A stretch of DNA of 64,000 nt from Lentzea pudingi (lineage in GTDB: Bacteria > Actinomycetota > Actinomycetes > Mycobacteriales > Pseudonocardiaceae), in NCBI RefSeq assembly GCF_014646255.1, contig NZ_BMNC01000001.1, forward strand, positions 1,185,722-1,249,721, in the 5' to 3' direction. Below are positions 1-10,304 of the stretch, piece after piece. A program made the translations under genes and the position numbers. The notes under the pieces are model-generated. The model saw only the letters and a program-made list of their open reading frames with translations, ran no database searches and was not told the DNA's origin. Each line of letters begins with the position of its first letter. Position 1 is the stretch's first letter.

Positions 1-3000
1 ACCACGTCGTTCGCCGTGCCGCAGGACTGGGACGGCGCGGTGGTGCCGATCGGTTCTCCCCTGGAGGGCAAGAGCGCGGTCGTGCTCGACCACCGGCTTT
101 CGCCCGTGCCGACCGGTGCGACGGGGGAGTTGTACGTCGGTGGGGAGGGCCTGGCGCACGGCTACCTCGGCCGGCCGGGCCTGACCGCCGAACGGTTCGT
201 CGCCTCGCCGTTCCGCGTCGGGGCACGGTTGTACCGGACCGGCGACCTGGTGCGGCGCCGCGCCGACGGCACGCTGACCTACCTGGGCCGTGCCGACGAC
301 CAGGTGAAGATCCGCGGGTTCCGGGTGGAGCCCGCGGAGGTCGAGTCGGCGTTGATCACGCACCCGGACGTGACCGCGGCGGCCGTGGTGGCGCGTGAGG
401 ACGGACCCGGCGGCAAGCGGCTCGTCGCCTACGTCGTCGGCGATGCCCAGCACCTCAGGGCCTACCTGGTGGACCGGCTGCCCGAACACATGGTGCCCGC
501 CGCGTTCGTAGCGCTCGACGAGTTCCCGTTGACGCCCAACGGAAAGCTCGACCGCCGAGCGTTGCCCGCGCCGTCGTACCTGGTTGGTGGCAGCCAGCCG
601 CGCACGCCTCGGCAGGAGATCCTCTGCGGCCTTTTCGCGAAGGTGCTCGGGCTGGACGCGGTCGGTCTCGACGACGGGTTCTTCGACCTCGGCGGGCACT
701 CGCTGCTCGCGGCCAGGCTGCTCGCGTCGATCCGCACGGTGTTCGGCGTCGAGCTGGGCATCCGCGTGCTGTTCCGCGACCCCACTCCCCGTGGCCTCGA
801 CGGTCACCTGGACTCCACGGCACCGGTGCGCACCGCACCACGCCCGGGGCACCGGCCGGAACGGGTGCCGCTGTCGTCCGCGCAACTGGGCGTGCGGCTC
901 GCGATGGAGGTCGCCGACCACGCCTACACCGCGCCCCATGCGTTGCGGCTGGAAGGCGACCTGGACCTGACGGCCCTGCGGACGGCGTTGCTGGACGTGG
1001 TGGAACGGCACGAGGCGTTGCGGACGGTGTTCCCCGAGGACGCGTTGGGGTGGCACCAGGTCGTGCTGCCGGCGGACGAGCTGGTGTTCGAGGTCGAGGA
1101 CTGCACGGACCTGGACAGCACGCTGGCGGCGTTGGTGGCGCGCCCGTTCGACCTCGCCGCGGACATCCCGTTGCGAGCACACGTGCTGCGCCTCGGCCCG
1201 CGTGACCACGTGTTGTTGCTGGCGCTGCACCACATCGCCACGGACGGCTGGTCGACCGGCGTCCTGCTGCGCGACCTCGCCGAGGCCTACCGCGCTCGCG
1301 TTCTGAGCACGGCACCGGACTGGCGGCCGCTGCCGATCCAGTACGCCGACCACAGTTTGCGCCAGGAACTGTCCGACGACTCGCTCGCGTTCTGGGCCGA
1401 GACCTTGGACGGCGTCCCGGACGAGCTGCGCCTGCCGGTCGACCGGCCGCGTCCGCTGGTGTCGGACAACGTCGGCGACGAGGTCCGCGCACAGGTGGAC
1501 GCTCGAACGCACCAGGCGCTGGTCTCGCTGGCACGGGCCGGCAACGCGACGGTGTTCATGGCGCTGCACGCGGCCGTCGCGACGCTGCTGACCAAGCTGG
1601 GCGCGGGCACGGACATCGTGCTCGGCACCGTCGTCGCCGGCCGCGGCCCGGAGGACCTCGACGACCTGGTGGGCCTGTTCGTGAACACGCTCGCGCTGCG
1701 CGTCGACCTCTCCGGCGACCCGGACTTCACCACGGTCCTGCAGCGCGTCCGCGAGGCCGACCTGGCCGCGTACACACACCAGGACGTGCCGTTCGACCGC
1801 GTCGTGGAACGGGTCAACCCGGAGCGTTCCAGCTCCCGGCACCCGTTGTTCCAGGTGTCGCTCGCGTTGCAGGACGGGGTGGACGGCGTCGAGGACGACG
1901 CGCTGGACCTGCCCGGACTGGACGTGCGAACCGTCCGGACCACCACCGGCGGCGCGAAGCTCGACCTGTCCCTGGGGTTCGGGCAGACCGCAGGCGGGCT
2001 GGAGGTGTGCCTCGAGTACGCCGTCGACCTGTGGGACCGCGCCACCGCGCAGAACCTGCTGACCAGGCTCGTCCGTCTGATCGAGACGCTCGTCGCCGAC
2101 CCCTCGGCTCCCCTGAGCCGGATCGACGTGCTGACCTCGGCCGAGAGGGAAACCGTTCTGCGCCAGTGGAACGACACCGCCGTCGCCCACGACCTCACCC
2201 GATCCGTGCAGGAGCAGATCGCCGAGGTCGCCGCACGCACCCCGGACGCTCCGGCGGTGGTGGCGCACGACGGCACGCTCACCTACCGCGAGTTGGACGA
2301 ACGGGCCAACCGGCTCGCACACCACCTGATCGCCCTCGGCGCGGGCCGCGGCACCGTCGTCGGGGTCTGCACGGACCGGGACACCGCCAGCATCACGGCG
2401 TTGCTGGCGGTGCTCAGGACCGGAGCGGCGTACCTGCCGGTCGACCCGACCTACCCACCGGAGCGGTTGCGCTACATGCTGGCCGACGCGGGCACGCCGG
2501 TCGTGGTGACGCAACCCGGGCTGGCGCACCTGGTGGCGTCGAGCGACGCGGCGAAGGTGGTGCTGGACGGGGGAGCGGCAGGCTTTGCGGCGACACCGCC
2601 GGCGCTGGTCGGTGAGGCCTCGGGCCTTTCCGCGGTGCCGCCGGCGCTGGCTGGTGGGGTCGTGGGCCTTTCCGCGGTGCCGCCGGCGCTGGCCGGTGGG
2701 GTCCTGGGTCTTCCCGCGGCTCCGCCGGTGCTGGCTGGTGAGGCCCTGGGTCTTTCCGCTGCCCTGCCGGCGCTGGCCGGTGAGGCCCCGGACCTTCCCG
2801 CGGCCCCGCCGCTGCCGGCCGAGAAGTCCCTGGACCACCCCCCGATTCCACCGGCCGTCGCCACCGACCCGCGCGACGCCGCGTACGTCATCTACACCTC
2901 GGGCTCCACCGGTCGCCCCAAGGGCGTGGTCGTCGAACACCGTGCCCTCACAACCCAAACCGCCTGGCTGGTCGCCGCTCTCGGCCTCGTGCCGACCGAC

Positions 3001-4917
3001 CGCTCCAGCCACCTGTCCGCCCAGGGCTTCGACGCGGCCGTCGCGGAGATCTGGCCGACGCTCGTGTCCGGCGCCGCCCTGCACCTGCCCTCCCAGCAGG
3101 TCCTGGAGGACACCGAGGCACTGGCCGAGTGGATCAGGGACAGCCGCGTCACCGTATCGTCCCTGGCCACCCCGCGGCTGGAGGCGATGCTCGACGAACC
3201 GGCGCTGGCCGCGTCCTCGGTCCGCGTCCTGCACACCGGCGGCGACGTCCTGCGCCGCCGCCCACCCACCGGCATGCCGTTCGAGCTCTACAACACCTAC
3301 GGCCCCACCGAGTGCACGGTGAACTCGACGTGCGGCCTGGTCCTGCCAGGCGCGGACGCGGACCTGCCGTGCATCGGCACGCCGATCGACAACTACGTCG
3401 CCTACGTGCTGGACGACCACCTGCGGCCCGTGCCGCCCGGCGTGGTCGGCGAGCTGTACATCGCCGGCGCCGGCCTCGCACGCGGCTACCTGGGCAGCCC
3501 GGCCCTGACCGCGACCCGGTTCGTCGCCTCGCCGGGTGGTCGCATGTACCGGACCGGCGACCTCGTGCGCTGGCTCCCGGACGGGAGGCTCGCGTTCCAC
3601 GGGCGCGCCGACCAGCAGGTGCAGATCCGCGGCCTGCGGATCGAGACCGGCGAGATCGAGGCGGCGCTGTGCGCACTGCCGGAGGTCGCGCAATCCGCCG
3701 TGATCGTGCGCGACGACCGGCTGATCGCCTACCTCGTCGCACCGGACGGCATCGACCCGGTGGCGGTGCGGCGCAAGCTCGCGGAGTTCCTGCCGCGGTA
3801 CATGGTGCCCGAGGCGTTCGTGGTGCTGGACGCGTTGCCGTTGACCCCCAACGAGAAGCTCGACCGGCGTGCCCTGCCGGCCCCGGAGGTCGTGTCCGCG
3901 CAGGCCCGTCCGCCCGCCACGGCGCTGGAGGCGACGCTTTGTCGGCTGTTCGCCGAGGTGCTCGGCCGGGAGGTGGGACCGGACGACGGGTTCTTCGACC
4001 TGGGCGGCCACTCGCTGCTCGCGGCGAAGCTCGTCTCCCGGATCCGGACGGAACTGGGCGTGCGCCCCGAGCTGCGCCTGCTGTTCGACGCGCCGACCCC
4101 GGCCGCTCTCGCCGGCCAGCTCGGCACGTCGGCCGCCGGTGACCCGCTGGGCGTGCTGATCCCGTTGCGCACCAACGGGGATCTCGCACCGGTGTTCTGC
4201 GTGCACCCCGGCGCGGGCATCGGCTGGGAGTACTTCGGTCTGCTGCCGCACCTCGACCCGCGCCGTCCGGTCTACGCCCTGCAGGCGCGCGGCCTGACCG
4301 ACCCGTCCTCGATGCCGCAGACCCTCGCGGAGATGGCCGCCGACTACCTGGACCTGGTCCGCGGCGTCCAGCCGGAGGGCCCGTACCACCTGCTCGGCTG
4401 GTCGTTCGGCGCGGTCGTGGCGCACGAGATGGCCACGCTGCTCGACCCGTCCGACGTCGGCCTCCTGGCCCTGCTCGACGGCTACCCGGAGACCGAGGAG
4501 CAACCGCCGGTGTCACCGGACGACCCGGATCTGCTCACCCCGCTGCTCGAGTCCCTCGGCTACCGGCTCGACCAGCCCGTCCGCTCCCGCGCCGAGTTCG
4601 ACGCGGCGATCCGCGACCACGCCGGGCCCCTCGCGGGCTTCAGCGAGGCCGCGCTGCCCGAGGTCTTCGCGGCCAACGTCAACCTCCACAACCGCCACCG
4701 GCCGACCCTGCTCGCCGCCGGCGCGCACGTCTTCGAGGCCACGCGCGGCAAGTCCCCGTCCGACCCCACCCCGGCCTCGTGGCTGCCGCACTTCTCCGGC
4801 CGCGTCGAGGTCCACCAGGTGCACAGCACCCACGGCGGCCTCACCGCCCCGGCACACCTGGCGTCCATCGGCGCCGTCCTGTCCGCCCACCTCTCCAGCG
4901 AGGAGCCCCGCTCATGA
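1..4917 (+). CDS. Nonribosomal peptide synthetase, C-terminal part (A-PCP-C-A-PCP-TE), truncated by window start
   Basis: Terminal NRPS modules: they activate amino acids, join them and release the peptide. The frame is open at position 1, so the gene begins upstream. Visible in order: the end of an A domain ([28 protein letters not shown] at 538-555); PCP with LGGHS (serine 700-702); a condensation domain about 850-2130 with HHIATDG at 1228-1248; a second A domain about 2200-3890 with [11 protein letters not shown] at 2893-2925 and A10 core NEKLDR near 3850; PCP with LGGHS (serine 4012-4014); thioesterase about 4160-4900 with GWSFG at 4396-4410. All catalytic motifs look intact. Between A2 and A3 the second A domain carries a Pro/Ala/Gly-rich tandem repeat. 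A hand-derived ten-residue code (approximately D-A-A-S-H-G-T-V-N-K) matches no assignment I can recall, so the substrate is unknown. The TE marks the end of the assembly line. The gene overlaps the next one by four bases. Confidence 0.95.
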   Translation, partial: TTSFAVPQDWDGAVVPIGSPLEGKSAVVLDHRLSPVPTGATGELYVGGEGLAHGYLGRPGLTAERFVASPFRVGARLYRTGDLVRRRADGTLTYLGRADDQVKIRGFRVEPAEVESALITHPDVTAAAVVAREDGPGGKRLVAYVVGDAQHLRAYLVDRLPEHMVPAAFVALDEFPLTPNGKLDRRALPAPSYLVGGSQPRTPRQEILCGLFAKVLGLDAVGLDDGFFDLGGHSLLAARLLASIRTVFGVELGIRVLFRDPTPRGLDGHLDSTAPVRTAPRPGHRPERVPLSSAQLGVRLAMEVADHAYTAPHALRLEGDLDLTALRTALLDVVERHEALRTVFPEDALGWHQVVLPADELVFEVEDCTDLDSTLAALVARPFDLAADIPLRAHVLRLGPRDHVLLLALHHIATDGWSTGVLLRDLAEAYRARVLSTAPDWRPLPIQYADHSLRQELSDDSLAFWAETLDGVPDELRLPVDRPRPLVSDNVGDEVRAQVDARTHQALVSLARAGNATVFMALHAAVATLLTKLGAGTDIVLGTVVAGRGPEDLDDLVGLFVNTLALRVDLSGDPDFTTVLQRVREADLAAYTHQDVPFDRVVERVNPERSSSRHPLFQVSLALQDGVDGVEDDALDLPGLDVRTVRTTTGGAKLDLSLGFGQTAGGLEVCLEYAVDLWDRATAQNLLTRLVRLIETLVADPSAPLSRIDVLTSAERETVLRQWNDTAVAHDLTRSVQEQIAEVAARTPDAPAVVAHDGTLTYRELDERANRLAHHLIALGAGRGTVVGVCTDRDTASITALLAVLRTGAAYLPVDPTYPPERLRYMLADAGTPVVVTQPGLAHLVASSDAAKVVLDGGAAGFAATPPALVGEASGLSAVPPALAGGVVGLSAVPPALAGGVLGLPAAPPVLAGEALGLSAALPALAGEAPDLPAAPPLPAEKSLDHPPIPPAVATDPRDAAYVIYTSGSTGRPKGVVVEHRALTTQTAWLVAALGLVPTDRSSHLSAQGFDAAVAEIWPTLVSGAALHLPSQQVLEDTEALAEWIRDSRVTVSSLATPRLEAMLDEPALAASSVRVLHTGGDVLRRRPPTGMPFELYNTYGPTECTVNSTCGLVLPGADADLPCIGTPIDNYVAYVLDDHLRPVPPGVVGELYIAGAGLARGYLGSPALTATRFVASPGGRMYRTGDLVRWLPDGRLAFHGRADQQVQIRGLRIETGEIEAALCALPEVAQSAVIVRDDRLIAYLVAPDGIDPVAVRRKLAEFLPRYMVPEAFVVLDALPLTPNEKLDRRALPAPEVVSAQARPPATALEATLCRLFAEVLGREVGPDDGFFDLGGHSLLAAKLVSRIRTELGVRPELRLLFDAPTPAALAGQLGTSAAGDPLGVLIPLRTNGDLAPVFCVHPGAGIGWEYFGLLPHLDPRRPVYALQARGLTDPSSMPQTLAEMAADYLDLVRGVQPEGPYHLLGWSFGAVVAHEMATLLDPSDVGLLALLDGYPETEEQPPVSPDDPDLLTPLLESLGYRLDQPVRSRAEFDAAIRDHAGPLAGFSEAALPEVFAANVNLHNRHRPTLLAAGAHVFEATRGKSPSDPTPASWLPHFSGRVEVHQVHSTHGGLTAPAHLASIGAVLSAHLSSEEPRS
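2596..2847 (+). repeat. Six-copy 42-bp in-frame tandem repeat inside the NRPS A domain
   Basis: Units begin at 2596, 2638, 2680, 2722, 2764 and 2806. Each encodes 14 residues of the pattern PPALAGxxxGLSAV, and the last copy is degenerate. The length keeps the frame. The repeat lies just ahead of the A3 phosphate-binding loop, where adenylation domains normally have a short loop. Confidence 0.93.
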
Positions 4918-5288
4918 CCGCCATCCTGAACACCACCGGCCACGTCACCTCCGTCCACCGCTACTACGAGCTCGTCGACGCGGGCGACGTCACCGGCCTG
5001 GTCAACATGTTCAGCCCGGACGCCACCTACCGCCGCCCCGGCTACGCGCCGATGGTCGGCCACGAGGAGATGAGCGCCTTCTACGGCGGCGCCCGCGTGA
5101 TCCGCGAGGGCCGCCACACCGTCGACAAGGTGGTCGAGAGCGCGGAGGAGGTCGCGGTCTACGGGACGTTCAACGGCGTCCTGCACGACGGCCGGCAGGT
5201 GGACCTCAGGTTCTCCGACTTCTTCGAGTTCACCGAGGACGGCCACTTCGCCCGCCGGGACACGTTCTTCTTCGCCCCGCTGGTGTGA
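4914..5288 (+). CDS. SnoaL/NTF2-like small protein coupled to the NRPS
   Basis: A 124-residue protein. It starts at an ATG overlapping the NRPS stop (ATGA), so the two genes are probably translationally coupled. The sequence shows the NTF2/SnoaL pattern: an N-terminal helix with [12 protein letters not shown], then [13 protein letters not shown], a central [11 protein letters not shown] and a C-terminal beta sheet ending [21 protein letters not shown]. In this fold family (SnoaL cyclases, ketosteroid isomerase, limonene epoxide hydrolase) such proteins bind small hydrophobic metabolites in a cone-shaped barrel and isomerise or cyclise them. Its position after a terminal thioesterase suggests tailoring of the peptide product. 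The reaction cannot be told from sequence. Confidence 0.85.
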   Translation: MTAILNTTGHVTSVHRYYELVDAGDVTGLVNMFSPDATYRRPGYAPMVGHEEMSAFYGGARVIREGRHTVDKVVESAEEVAVYGTFNGVLHDGRQVDLRFSDFFEFTEDGHFARRDTFFFAPLV

Positions 5289-5294
5289 CGCCGG

Positions 5295-5318
5295 GACGGC
5301 CCGCCTCGGCGGGCCGTC
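5295..5318. terminator. Bidirectional hairpin terminator
   Basis: A perfect 11-bp stem, GACGGCCCGCC and GGCGGGCCGTC, with a two-base centre, sits between the convergent SnoaL-like gene and the GGDEF-EAL gene. Its right arm overlaps the latter's stop codon. Confidence 0.8.
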
Positions 5319-8052
5319 ACAGGTCGCCGGGAGGCATCGGCCGGCCCAGCAGGAACCCCTGCGCCTGGTCGCACCCGAGCGCCCGCAGGATGTCCAGCTG
5401 TTCCACCTGCTCCACCCCCTCCGCGATCACGGTCATGTCGACCGCGTGGGCCATGGCGATGATGCTCGTGACGATCGCCTCCGCCTCGTCCGAACGCCCC
5501 AGCCCCGCCGTGAACGACCGGTCGATCTTGAGCGTGTCCAGCGGCAGGGTGAGCAGCTGCGCGAGCGACGAGTAGCCGGTGCCGAAGTCGTCGATCGCCA
5601 GCCGCACGCCCAGGTCGCGCAGCGCCGCCAGGGTGCGGGCGGCCAGGGCAGGGTCGCGGGTCAGGGCGCTCTCGGTGATCTCCAGGCACAACGAGCTGGG
5701 GTCGAGGCCCGCCTTGTGGGTGGCGTGCCGGACGGCGGACACGAGCCACGGGTCGTCGAGCTGGCGGGCCGACAGGTTGACCGTCAGCTCTAGGCCGGGC
5801 GCGAGCTCGGCGATCTCGCGGGTCGCGGTGTGCAGCATGTGCGCGCCGATGATGTTGATGAGGTCGCTCTCCTCGGCGAGCGTGATGAACTCCGAGGGGG
5901 AGATCAGGCCGTAGCGCGGGTGCGTCCAGCGCAGCAGGCCCTCGACGGCGGTGCGCTCGTCCGTGCGGAGGTCGACGATCGGCTGGTAGGCGACCCAGAG
6001 CTGGTCGCCCAGCGGTGCCGTGCGCAGGTCCTGTTCCAGCTGCAGGTGGCGCTGGATGCGTTCGCGCAGCTCGACGTCGAAGAACGCGATGCGGCCGCGG
6101 CCCCTGGTCTTCGCGTGGTACATCGCCACGTCGGCGTCGCGCAGCAGGTCGGCGCCGTCGCGCGGGTCGCCCGCCTCGGCGAGCACGATGCCCACGCTCG
6201 CGTCGACGTGCAGCTGCCGTCCGTCCACGGTGATCGGGCGGTTGAGCTCGGCGCGGACGTGGCCCGCGATCGCCTCGGCCTCGTCCGGGCTGGTCACGCC
6301 GTACGCGATGACGGTGAACTCGTCGCCGCCGAGCCTGCCCACCACGTCGCCGCGCCGCGAGCTGCGGCTCAGTCTCGAGCCGACGACGCGCAGCACCTCG
6401 TCCCCGGTGCCGTGGCCGAGGGAGTCGTTGATGACCTTGAACTTGTCGAGGTCGATGAACAGCACCGCGGTGAGTCCTGAGCGGTGGGCGCGCGCGGCCG
6501 GGCTGAGCCGGTTGATCGTCACCGTGCGGTTGCACAGGCCCGTCAACGCGTCGTGCGTCGCCTCGTGCTCCAGCTGGCTGTCGATCATGCGGCGCTCGGT
6601 GATGTCGGTGAACGAGATGACCGTCGCCGAGGGCGTCACCCCGTCCTGGGTCAGCGCGCGGGCGCTCAGCGACAGCCAGACGTGGGTCCCGTCGGGCCGC
6701 GACGCGCGGAGGATCCGGCCGTGCTGCGCCCTGCCGGTGGCGCGGGTGATAGCCGACGCGTACTGCTCCTGCGGGACCGGTTGGCCGGACTCGTCGTACA
6801 GCTCGGCCAGCGACGCCGGCTGGCCGATCACCTCCTGCGCGCGCACGCCGAGGATCTGCTCGGCCGCGGGGTTGACGGACTCCACCAGACCCGTGGAACC
6901 GACGACCAGCACGCCCTCCTCGATGGCCGCGACGACCGACGTGAAGTGGTGCTCGGCACGGCGTCGCGCGGTCTCGTCCGCGCAGATCAGCACGTAACCG
7001 GCGTCCATGCGGGCCACCGACACGCGCACCGCCAGCGTCGCCCCGTCGGAGCGCCGATGCACGGCGTGGACCACGCCGCCCGCCTCCAGGACCTCCAGCG
7101 GGTCGAGCGGCGCCCCCACCACCGCGCCGATGGGCTGCCCGATGGCCTCGCCCGCCCGCCTGCCGTAGACGTTCTCGGCGCTGCGGTTCCAGCTCGTGAC
7201 GACACCGTCGGAGGTGGTCGCGATGAGCGCGTCGCTGACGTGCGCGGCGAGCGCGGCCTGGTAGCGCAGGGCCGCCGCGGCCGCCTTCTGCTCGGTGACG
7301 TCCCGCATGATCACCTGGAACGCGGGCCTGCCCTCCCACGTCGTGCGCACCGAGACCGACTCGATGTCGGTGGTGCCGCCGTCGAACCGGACCAGCACGG
7401 CGTCCGCGGGATCGCTCGTCGCGCCCGGCTCGGTCAGCTTCGAGATCCGCTGCAACATGTCGGTCTGCGAGTCCGGGTGCACGAAGTCGGTGATCGGCCG
7501 CCCGAGGAGGTCGGACTCGGCCTGGGCCGCCACGAACCGCACGGCGGCCGGGTTCGCGTACACGAGCAGGCCGGCCTCGTGGACCACGATCGCCTCGGGC
7601 GCGAGGTCCACCAGCAACCGGTAGCGGTCGGCGAGGTCGGCGAGCTCCTGCTGCTGGGTGTGCCGCCGGGTCACGTCGGCGACGACGCCGACCAGGGCCT
7701 GTGCGGAGTCGTGGGTCGAGACGCGGGCGCGGAACTGGAGCCAGCGCGTGCCCAGCCGCGTCTCGAGCGGCTGCTCCAGCTCGAAGTCCTGCCACGCGGC
7801 CGTGTTCACCGCCACGATCAGCGGTGCGGCCAGTTCGCCCAGCCTGGCCCGCACGGTGTCCTCGTCGGCGCCGGGCACGCCGATGACCGCGTCGAGTCCC
7901 GGCATCCAGCCGAGGCGGCCGGTGCCGAGGTCGAGCCACCACACGACGGCGGCGCCGACCGAGAGCGCGAGTTCGACCAGCATCTCCTGGTCGAACCCGG
8001 CGTCGCCGGTCAGGCCGCTCACGTCTCGGCCCCCAGATCCGGGTGTTGGCAC
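5317..8052 (-). CDS. Four-PAS GGDEF-EAL cyclic-di-GMP protein
   Basis: A 911-residue cytoplasmic signalling protein with no membrane segment. Four PAS-like modules fill about residues 20-490, each ending in a DxT-type PAC motif (VADVTRR, MRDVTEQ, CADETARR, FTDITERR). The GGDEF domain (about 495-655) has an intact RLGGDEF with an RRGD inhibitory site five residues upstream, so diguanylate cyclase activity with product feedback is plausible. The EAL domain (665-911) has EGLLRW in place of EALLRW but keeps NLSARQL, DDFGTGYSSL, LKIDRSF and AEGVE, so phosphodiesterase activity is also plausible. The PAS ligand is unknown. In filamentous actinomycetes c-di-GMP controls development and antibiotic production. 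The GTG start at 8052 is the longest choice, and a slightly later start is possible. Confidence 0.93.
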   Translation of the reverse strand: MPTPGSGGRDVSGLTGDAGFDQEMLVELALSVGAAVVWWLDLGTGRLGWMPGLDAVIGVPGADEDTVRARLGELAAPLIVAVNTAAWQDFELEQPLETRLGTRWLQFRARVSTHDSAQALVGVVADVTRRHTQQQELADLADRYRLLVDLAPEAIVVHEAGLLVYANPAAVRFVAAQAESDLLGRPITDFVHPDSQTDMLQRISKLTEPGATSDPADAVLVRFDGGTTDIESVSVRTTWEGRPAFQVIMRDVTEQKAAAAALRYQAALAAHVSDALIATTSDGVVTSWNRSAENVYGRRAGEAIGQPIGAVVGAPLDPLEVLEAGGVVHAVHRRSDGATLAVRVSVARMDAGYVLICADETARRRAEHHFTSVVAAIEEGVLVVGSTGLVESVNPAAEQILGVRAQEVIGQPASLAELYDESGQPVPQEQYASAITRATGRAQHGRILRASRPDGTHVWLSLSARALTQDGVTPSATVISFTDITERRMIDSQLEHEATHDALTGLCNRTVTINRLSPAARAHRSGLTAVLFIDLDKFKVINDSLGHGTGDEVLRVVGSRLSRSSRRGDVVGRLGGDEFTVIAYGVTSPDEAEAIAGHVRAELNRPITVDGRQLHVDASVGIVLAEAGDPRDGADLLRDADVAMYHAKTRGRGRIAFFDVELRERIQRHLQLEQDLRTAPLGDQLWVAYQPIVDLRTDERTAVEGLLRWTHPRYGLISPSEFITLAEESDLINIIGAHMLHTATREIAELAPGLELTVNLSARQLDDPWLVSAVRHATHKAGLDPSSLCLEITESALTRDPALAARTLAALRDLGVRLAIDDFGTGYSSLAQLLTLPLDTLKIDRSFTAGLGRSDEAEAIVTSIIAMAHAVDMTVIAEGVEQVEQLDILRALGCDQAQGFLLGRPMPPGDL

Positions 8053-8163
8053 TGTGAAGTCCTACTACACACTCGACCAGAGCCGCATCCGTCTGGCGTG
8101 AACATGGTGAGCCGTTATATCCGGTCGCTCCGATCGCCCGATGATCAGGGTTCGCTTCTTACT

Positions 8164-8176
8164 GTCCACTGTGGAC
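8164..8176. promoter_or_regulatory. 13-bp palindrome in a divergent promoter region
   Basis: GTCCAC-T-GTGGAC, a perfect palindrome in the 206-bp gap between the GGDEF-EAL gene and the ketosynthase gene. It could be a regulator site; no binder is evident. Nothing else in this gap is clear. Confidence 0.35.
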
Positions 8177-8258
8177 GCTCAGGCGTCGTTCCGCAAGTCG
8201 GTTTACACCGTTATCCTTCCGGTAAGAGGTGTCGGCCCTCGGTGTGGGGGAGCTGGAT

Positions 8259-9419
8259 ATGGTCGCTCGAAGCATGGGTATCTGCGGAATCGGCGTGGTC
8301 AGCGCGTACGGGTGGAACCGCCGGTCACTCTGGGAGGGACTGATGAGCGGCAAACCCGCCGCGTCGATCGTCCCGGAACTGGGCCGGTTCCCCGGTGACA
8401 CGGTCTGGGCCGCGTACGTCGCGCAGGGCGGTGACCCGGTCGACGGACCGAGCCGCTTCGCGCGTGCCATGCGAGCCGCCGCCCGGGAGGCCATCGAGGA
8501 CGCGGGCGCGCGGGGCTGGCGTCCCGGCCGGAGGGTCGGCCTGCTGCACGCCGTGGTGCTGGGCGAGGTGGACCTGTGGCGCGACTTCTACGTCACGCGC
8601 GGTGGCCACTTACCCGTGCACGACTACCTGGCGTTGATGCCGTCCACTCCGATGTCAACGTTCATGCAGGAATACGGTTTCCACGGCCCGGCCATGAACG
8701 TCTCGGCCATGTGCGCGTCGGGCAACGCCGGACTGATCACGGCGAAAGCCTGGCTGGACGCCGGAATCGTCGACGACGTGGTGTTCGTCGCGACCGATCT
8801 CTCGCTCACCCCGGAGAACGTCTCCCACTTCGTCCGCCTGGGAGTGGCGATCGTGGACGCCGAACCGCTCGACGCGTGCCGCCCGTTCCAGCAGGGCAGC
8901 AGGGGTTTCGTGATGGGCGAGGCGTCAGTCGCGTTCGTCCTCTCGCGCGACGCCACGAACCCGTACGCCCTCACGCTCGGCGGCGCGATGTCGCACGACG
9001 CCTACCACGTGACGTCGATCGACCCGCGCCTCGACCAGGTCACCGCCTGCTTCACCGACGCCCTCGACAACGCTGGCGTGAGCGCGGCCGACGTGCGCTA
9101 CCTCAACGCGCACGGACCGGGAACGGCCCAATGCGACACCGCCGAGGCCGCAGTGCTGGAGCAGCTCTTCAGTCCGGAGACCGGGATCTATTCCGTGAAG
9201 CCGTTGACGGGCCACTGCCAGGGTGCGGCGTCGGCGATCGAGGTCGCGGTGACGGCGATGGGGTACGACACCGCGATGATTCCGGCGCCCCCGGTCGTCG
9301 CTCCCGGACATCCGTCGCTGCTGGACGGACCGACTCGGATGCGGGACGGGCTGACGATCAAGTCGTCGCTCGGGATGGGCGGGCACAACTCGGTGGTGGT
9401 GCTGGCACCACCGGCCTGA
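8259..9419 (+). CDS. Orphan beta-ketoacyl synthase (KAS II-like)
   Basis: A 386-residue thiolase-fold condensing enzyme. The catalytic triad is visible: Cys152 in SAMCASGN, His285 in NAHGPGTAQCD and His319 in LTGHCQGAAS, as in chain-elongating ketosynthases. The C-terminal SLGMGGHNSVVVL matches the family end. ATG 8259 is chosen because GGGGGAG lies six bases upstream; a GTG at 8229 is less likely. No acyl carrier protein, ketoreductase or chain-length factor is adjacent, so it is not part of a type II PKS or a complete FAS operon here. It could act on an acyl-CoA or on carriers encoded elsewhere, possibly with the NRPS cluster 3 kb away. It is somewhat short for FabF (about 410 residues). 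Confidence 0.88.
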   Translation: MVARSMGICGIGVVSAYGWNRRSLWEGLMSGKPAASIVPELGRFPGDTVWAAYVAQGGDPVDGPSRFARAMRAAAREAIEDAGARGWRPGRRVGLLHAVVLGEVDLWRDFYVTRGGHLPVHDYLALMPSTPMSTFMQEYGFHGPAMNVSAMCASGNAGLITAKAWLDAGIVDDVVFVATDLSLTPENVSHFVRLGVAIVDAEPLDACRPFQQGSRGFVMGEASVAFVLSRDATNPYALTLGGAMSHDAYHVTSIDPRLDQVTACFTDALDNAGVSAADVRYLNAHGPGTAQCDTAEAAVLEQLFSPETGIYSVKPLTGHCQGAASAIEVAVTAMGYDTAMIPAPPVVAPGHPSLLDGPTRMRDGLTIKSSLGMGGHNSVVVLAPPA

Positions 9420-9466
9420 GGCTTTGCGTTCTCCCGCAATGGGTGTCGCCACCGCCATCGGATCCC

Positions 9467-9472
9467 TAGCGT
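9467..9472 (+). promoter_or_regulatory. -10 element TAGCGT, leaderless start
   Basis: TAGCGT lies seven bases before ATG 9480, and no ribosome-binding site is present. Transcription should begin at the start codon. Confidence 0.55.
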
Positions 9473-9479
9473 CGGCCGC

Positions 9480-10283
9480 ATGTGGAAGCTGATGACGGCG
9501 GTACTGGCGGTGGTGGGCGTGGTGGTGCCCGCACCGGGCGCGGCGGCGGCCGAACGGTTCTGGGAGCTGCAGCTGAACCTGTGCAACAGCGGGATCGCGG
9601 GCTGCTACCAGCAGGGCCGTTCGGTTCCGGAGGCCGCGGACCTGATCGTCCGCCTGCGACCGAACCTCGTGACGGTGAACGAGATCTGCCGCGACGACGT
9701 CCCGGACCGCCTGGCTCCGGCGATGGTGACGGCCTGGCCCGGCGACCGGGTCTACCAGTTCTTCGCGCCCGCGTTGCGCAAGGACACCGGCGCGCCGGTG
9801 AAGTGCACCAACGGCCAGGACTACGGCAACGCCGTGATCGGTCGCGTGTCGGCGGCGAGCTACCAGGGCGTGAGGACGTGGACCGCGAAGTACGCGAGCC
9901 AGGACACCGGCAACGAACAGCGCACCTACGCGTGCGTGTACGCGATCGGTGACCATCTGGGGTGCGCGACGCACCTGTCGGCGTCCAGCGAACCGCTCGC
10001 GCTCGCCCAGTGCCGGTCGTTGTTGTTCGATGTGATCCCGCAGATCAGGACTGCGGAAGGGTTCACCGGCAAGACCGTCGTCGGCGGCGACTTCAACCTG
10101 GAGTACGACACGTCCGACCCGGAGAACGCGCAGAACTGCGTGCCGCCCGGCCACGTCCGCAAGGGCGACGGAAGCGTGCAGCACGTGGTGTTCTCCAACG
10201 ACATCGCGTTCGTCAGCACGCAGAAGTACAGCCTGCGCTACACCGACCACCCCGGCTTCCTGGTCCGCCTGACCAAGCCCTGA
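9480..10283 (+). CDS. Secreted endonuclease/exonuclease/phosphatase-fold protein
   Basis: A 267-residue protein with a Sec signal peptide (hydrophobic residues 4-18, cleavage after GAAAA). The mature part has the DNase I-like EEP pattern: LNLCNSG near the start, VTVNEIC with the metal-binding glutamate, CATHLSA, VVGGDFNLEYD and a final YTDHPGFLV with the catalytic Asp-His pair. Several cysteines suggest disulfides outside the cell. The family includes secreted nucleases, sphingomyelinases and inositol phosphatases; nuclease or phosphodiesterase is the safest call. The start is fixed by the -10 hexamer seven bases upstream. The gene stands alone on this strand. Confidence 0.85.
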   Translation: MWKLMTAVLAVVGVVVPAPGAAAAERFWELQLNLCNSGIAGCYQQGRSVPEAADLIVRLRPNLVTVNEICRDDVPDRLAPAMVTAWPGDRVYQFFAPALRKDTGAPVKCTNGQDYGNAVIGRVSAASYQGVRTWTAKYASQDTGNEQRTYACVYAIGDHLGCATHLSASSEPLALAQCRSLLFDVIPQIRTAEGFTGKTVVGGDFNLEYDTSDPENAQNCVPPGHVRKGDGSVQHVVFSNDIAFVSTQKYSLRYTDHPGFLVRLTKP

Positions 10284-10304
10284 GGCCTGGCCAGGCGAGG
10301 TCCA

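Noticed and set aside
5317..8052. Degenerate EAL domain because the motif reads EGL
   Set aside because: The other EAL catalytic motifs are all intact and the first glutamate is retained, so loss of activity is not supported by this change alone.
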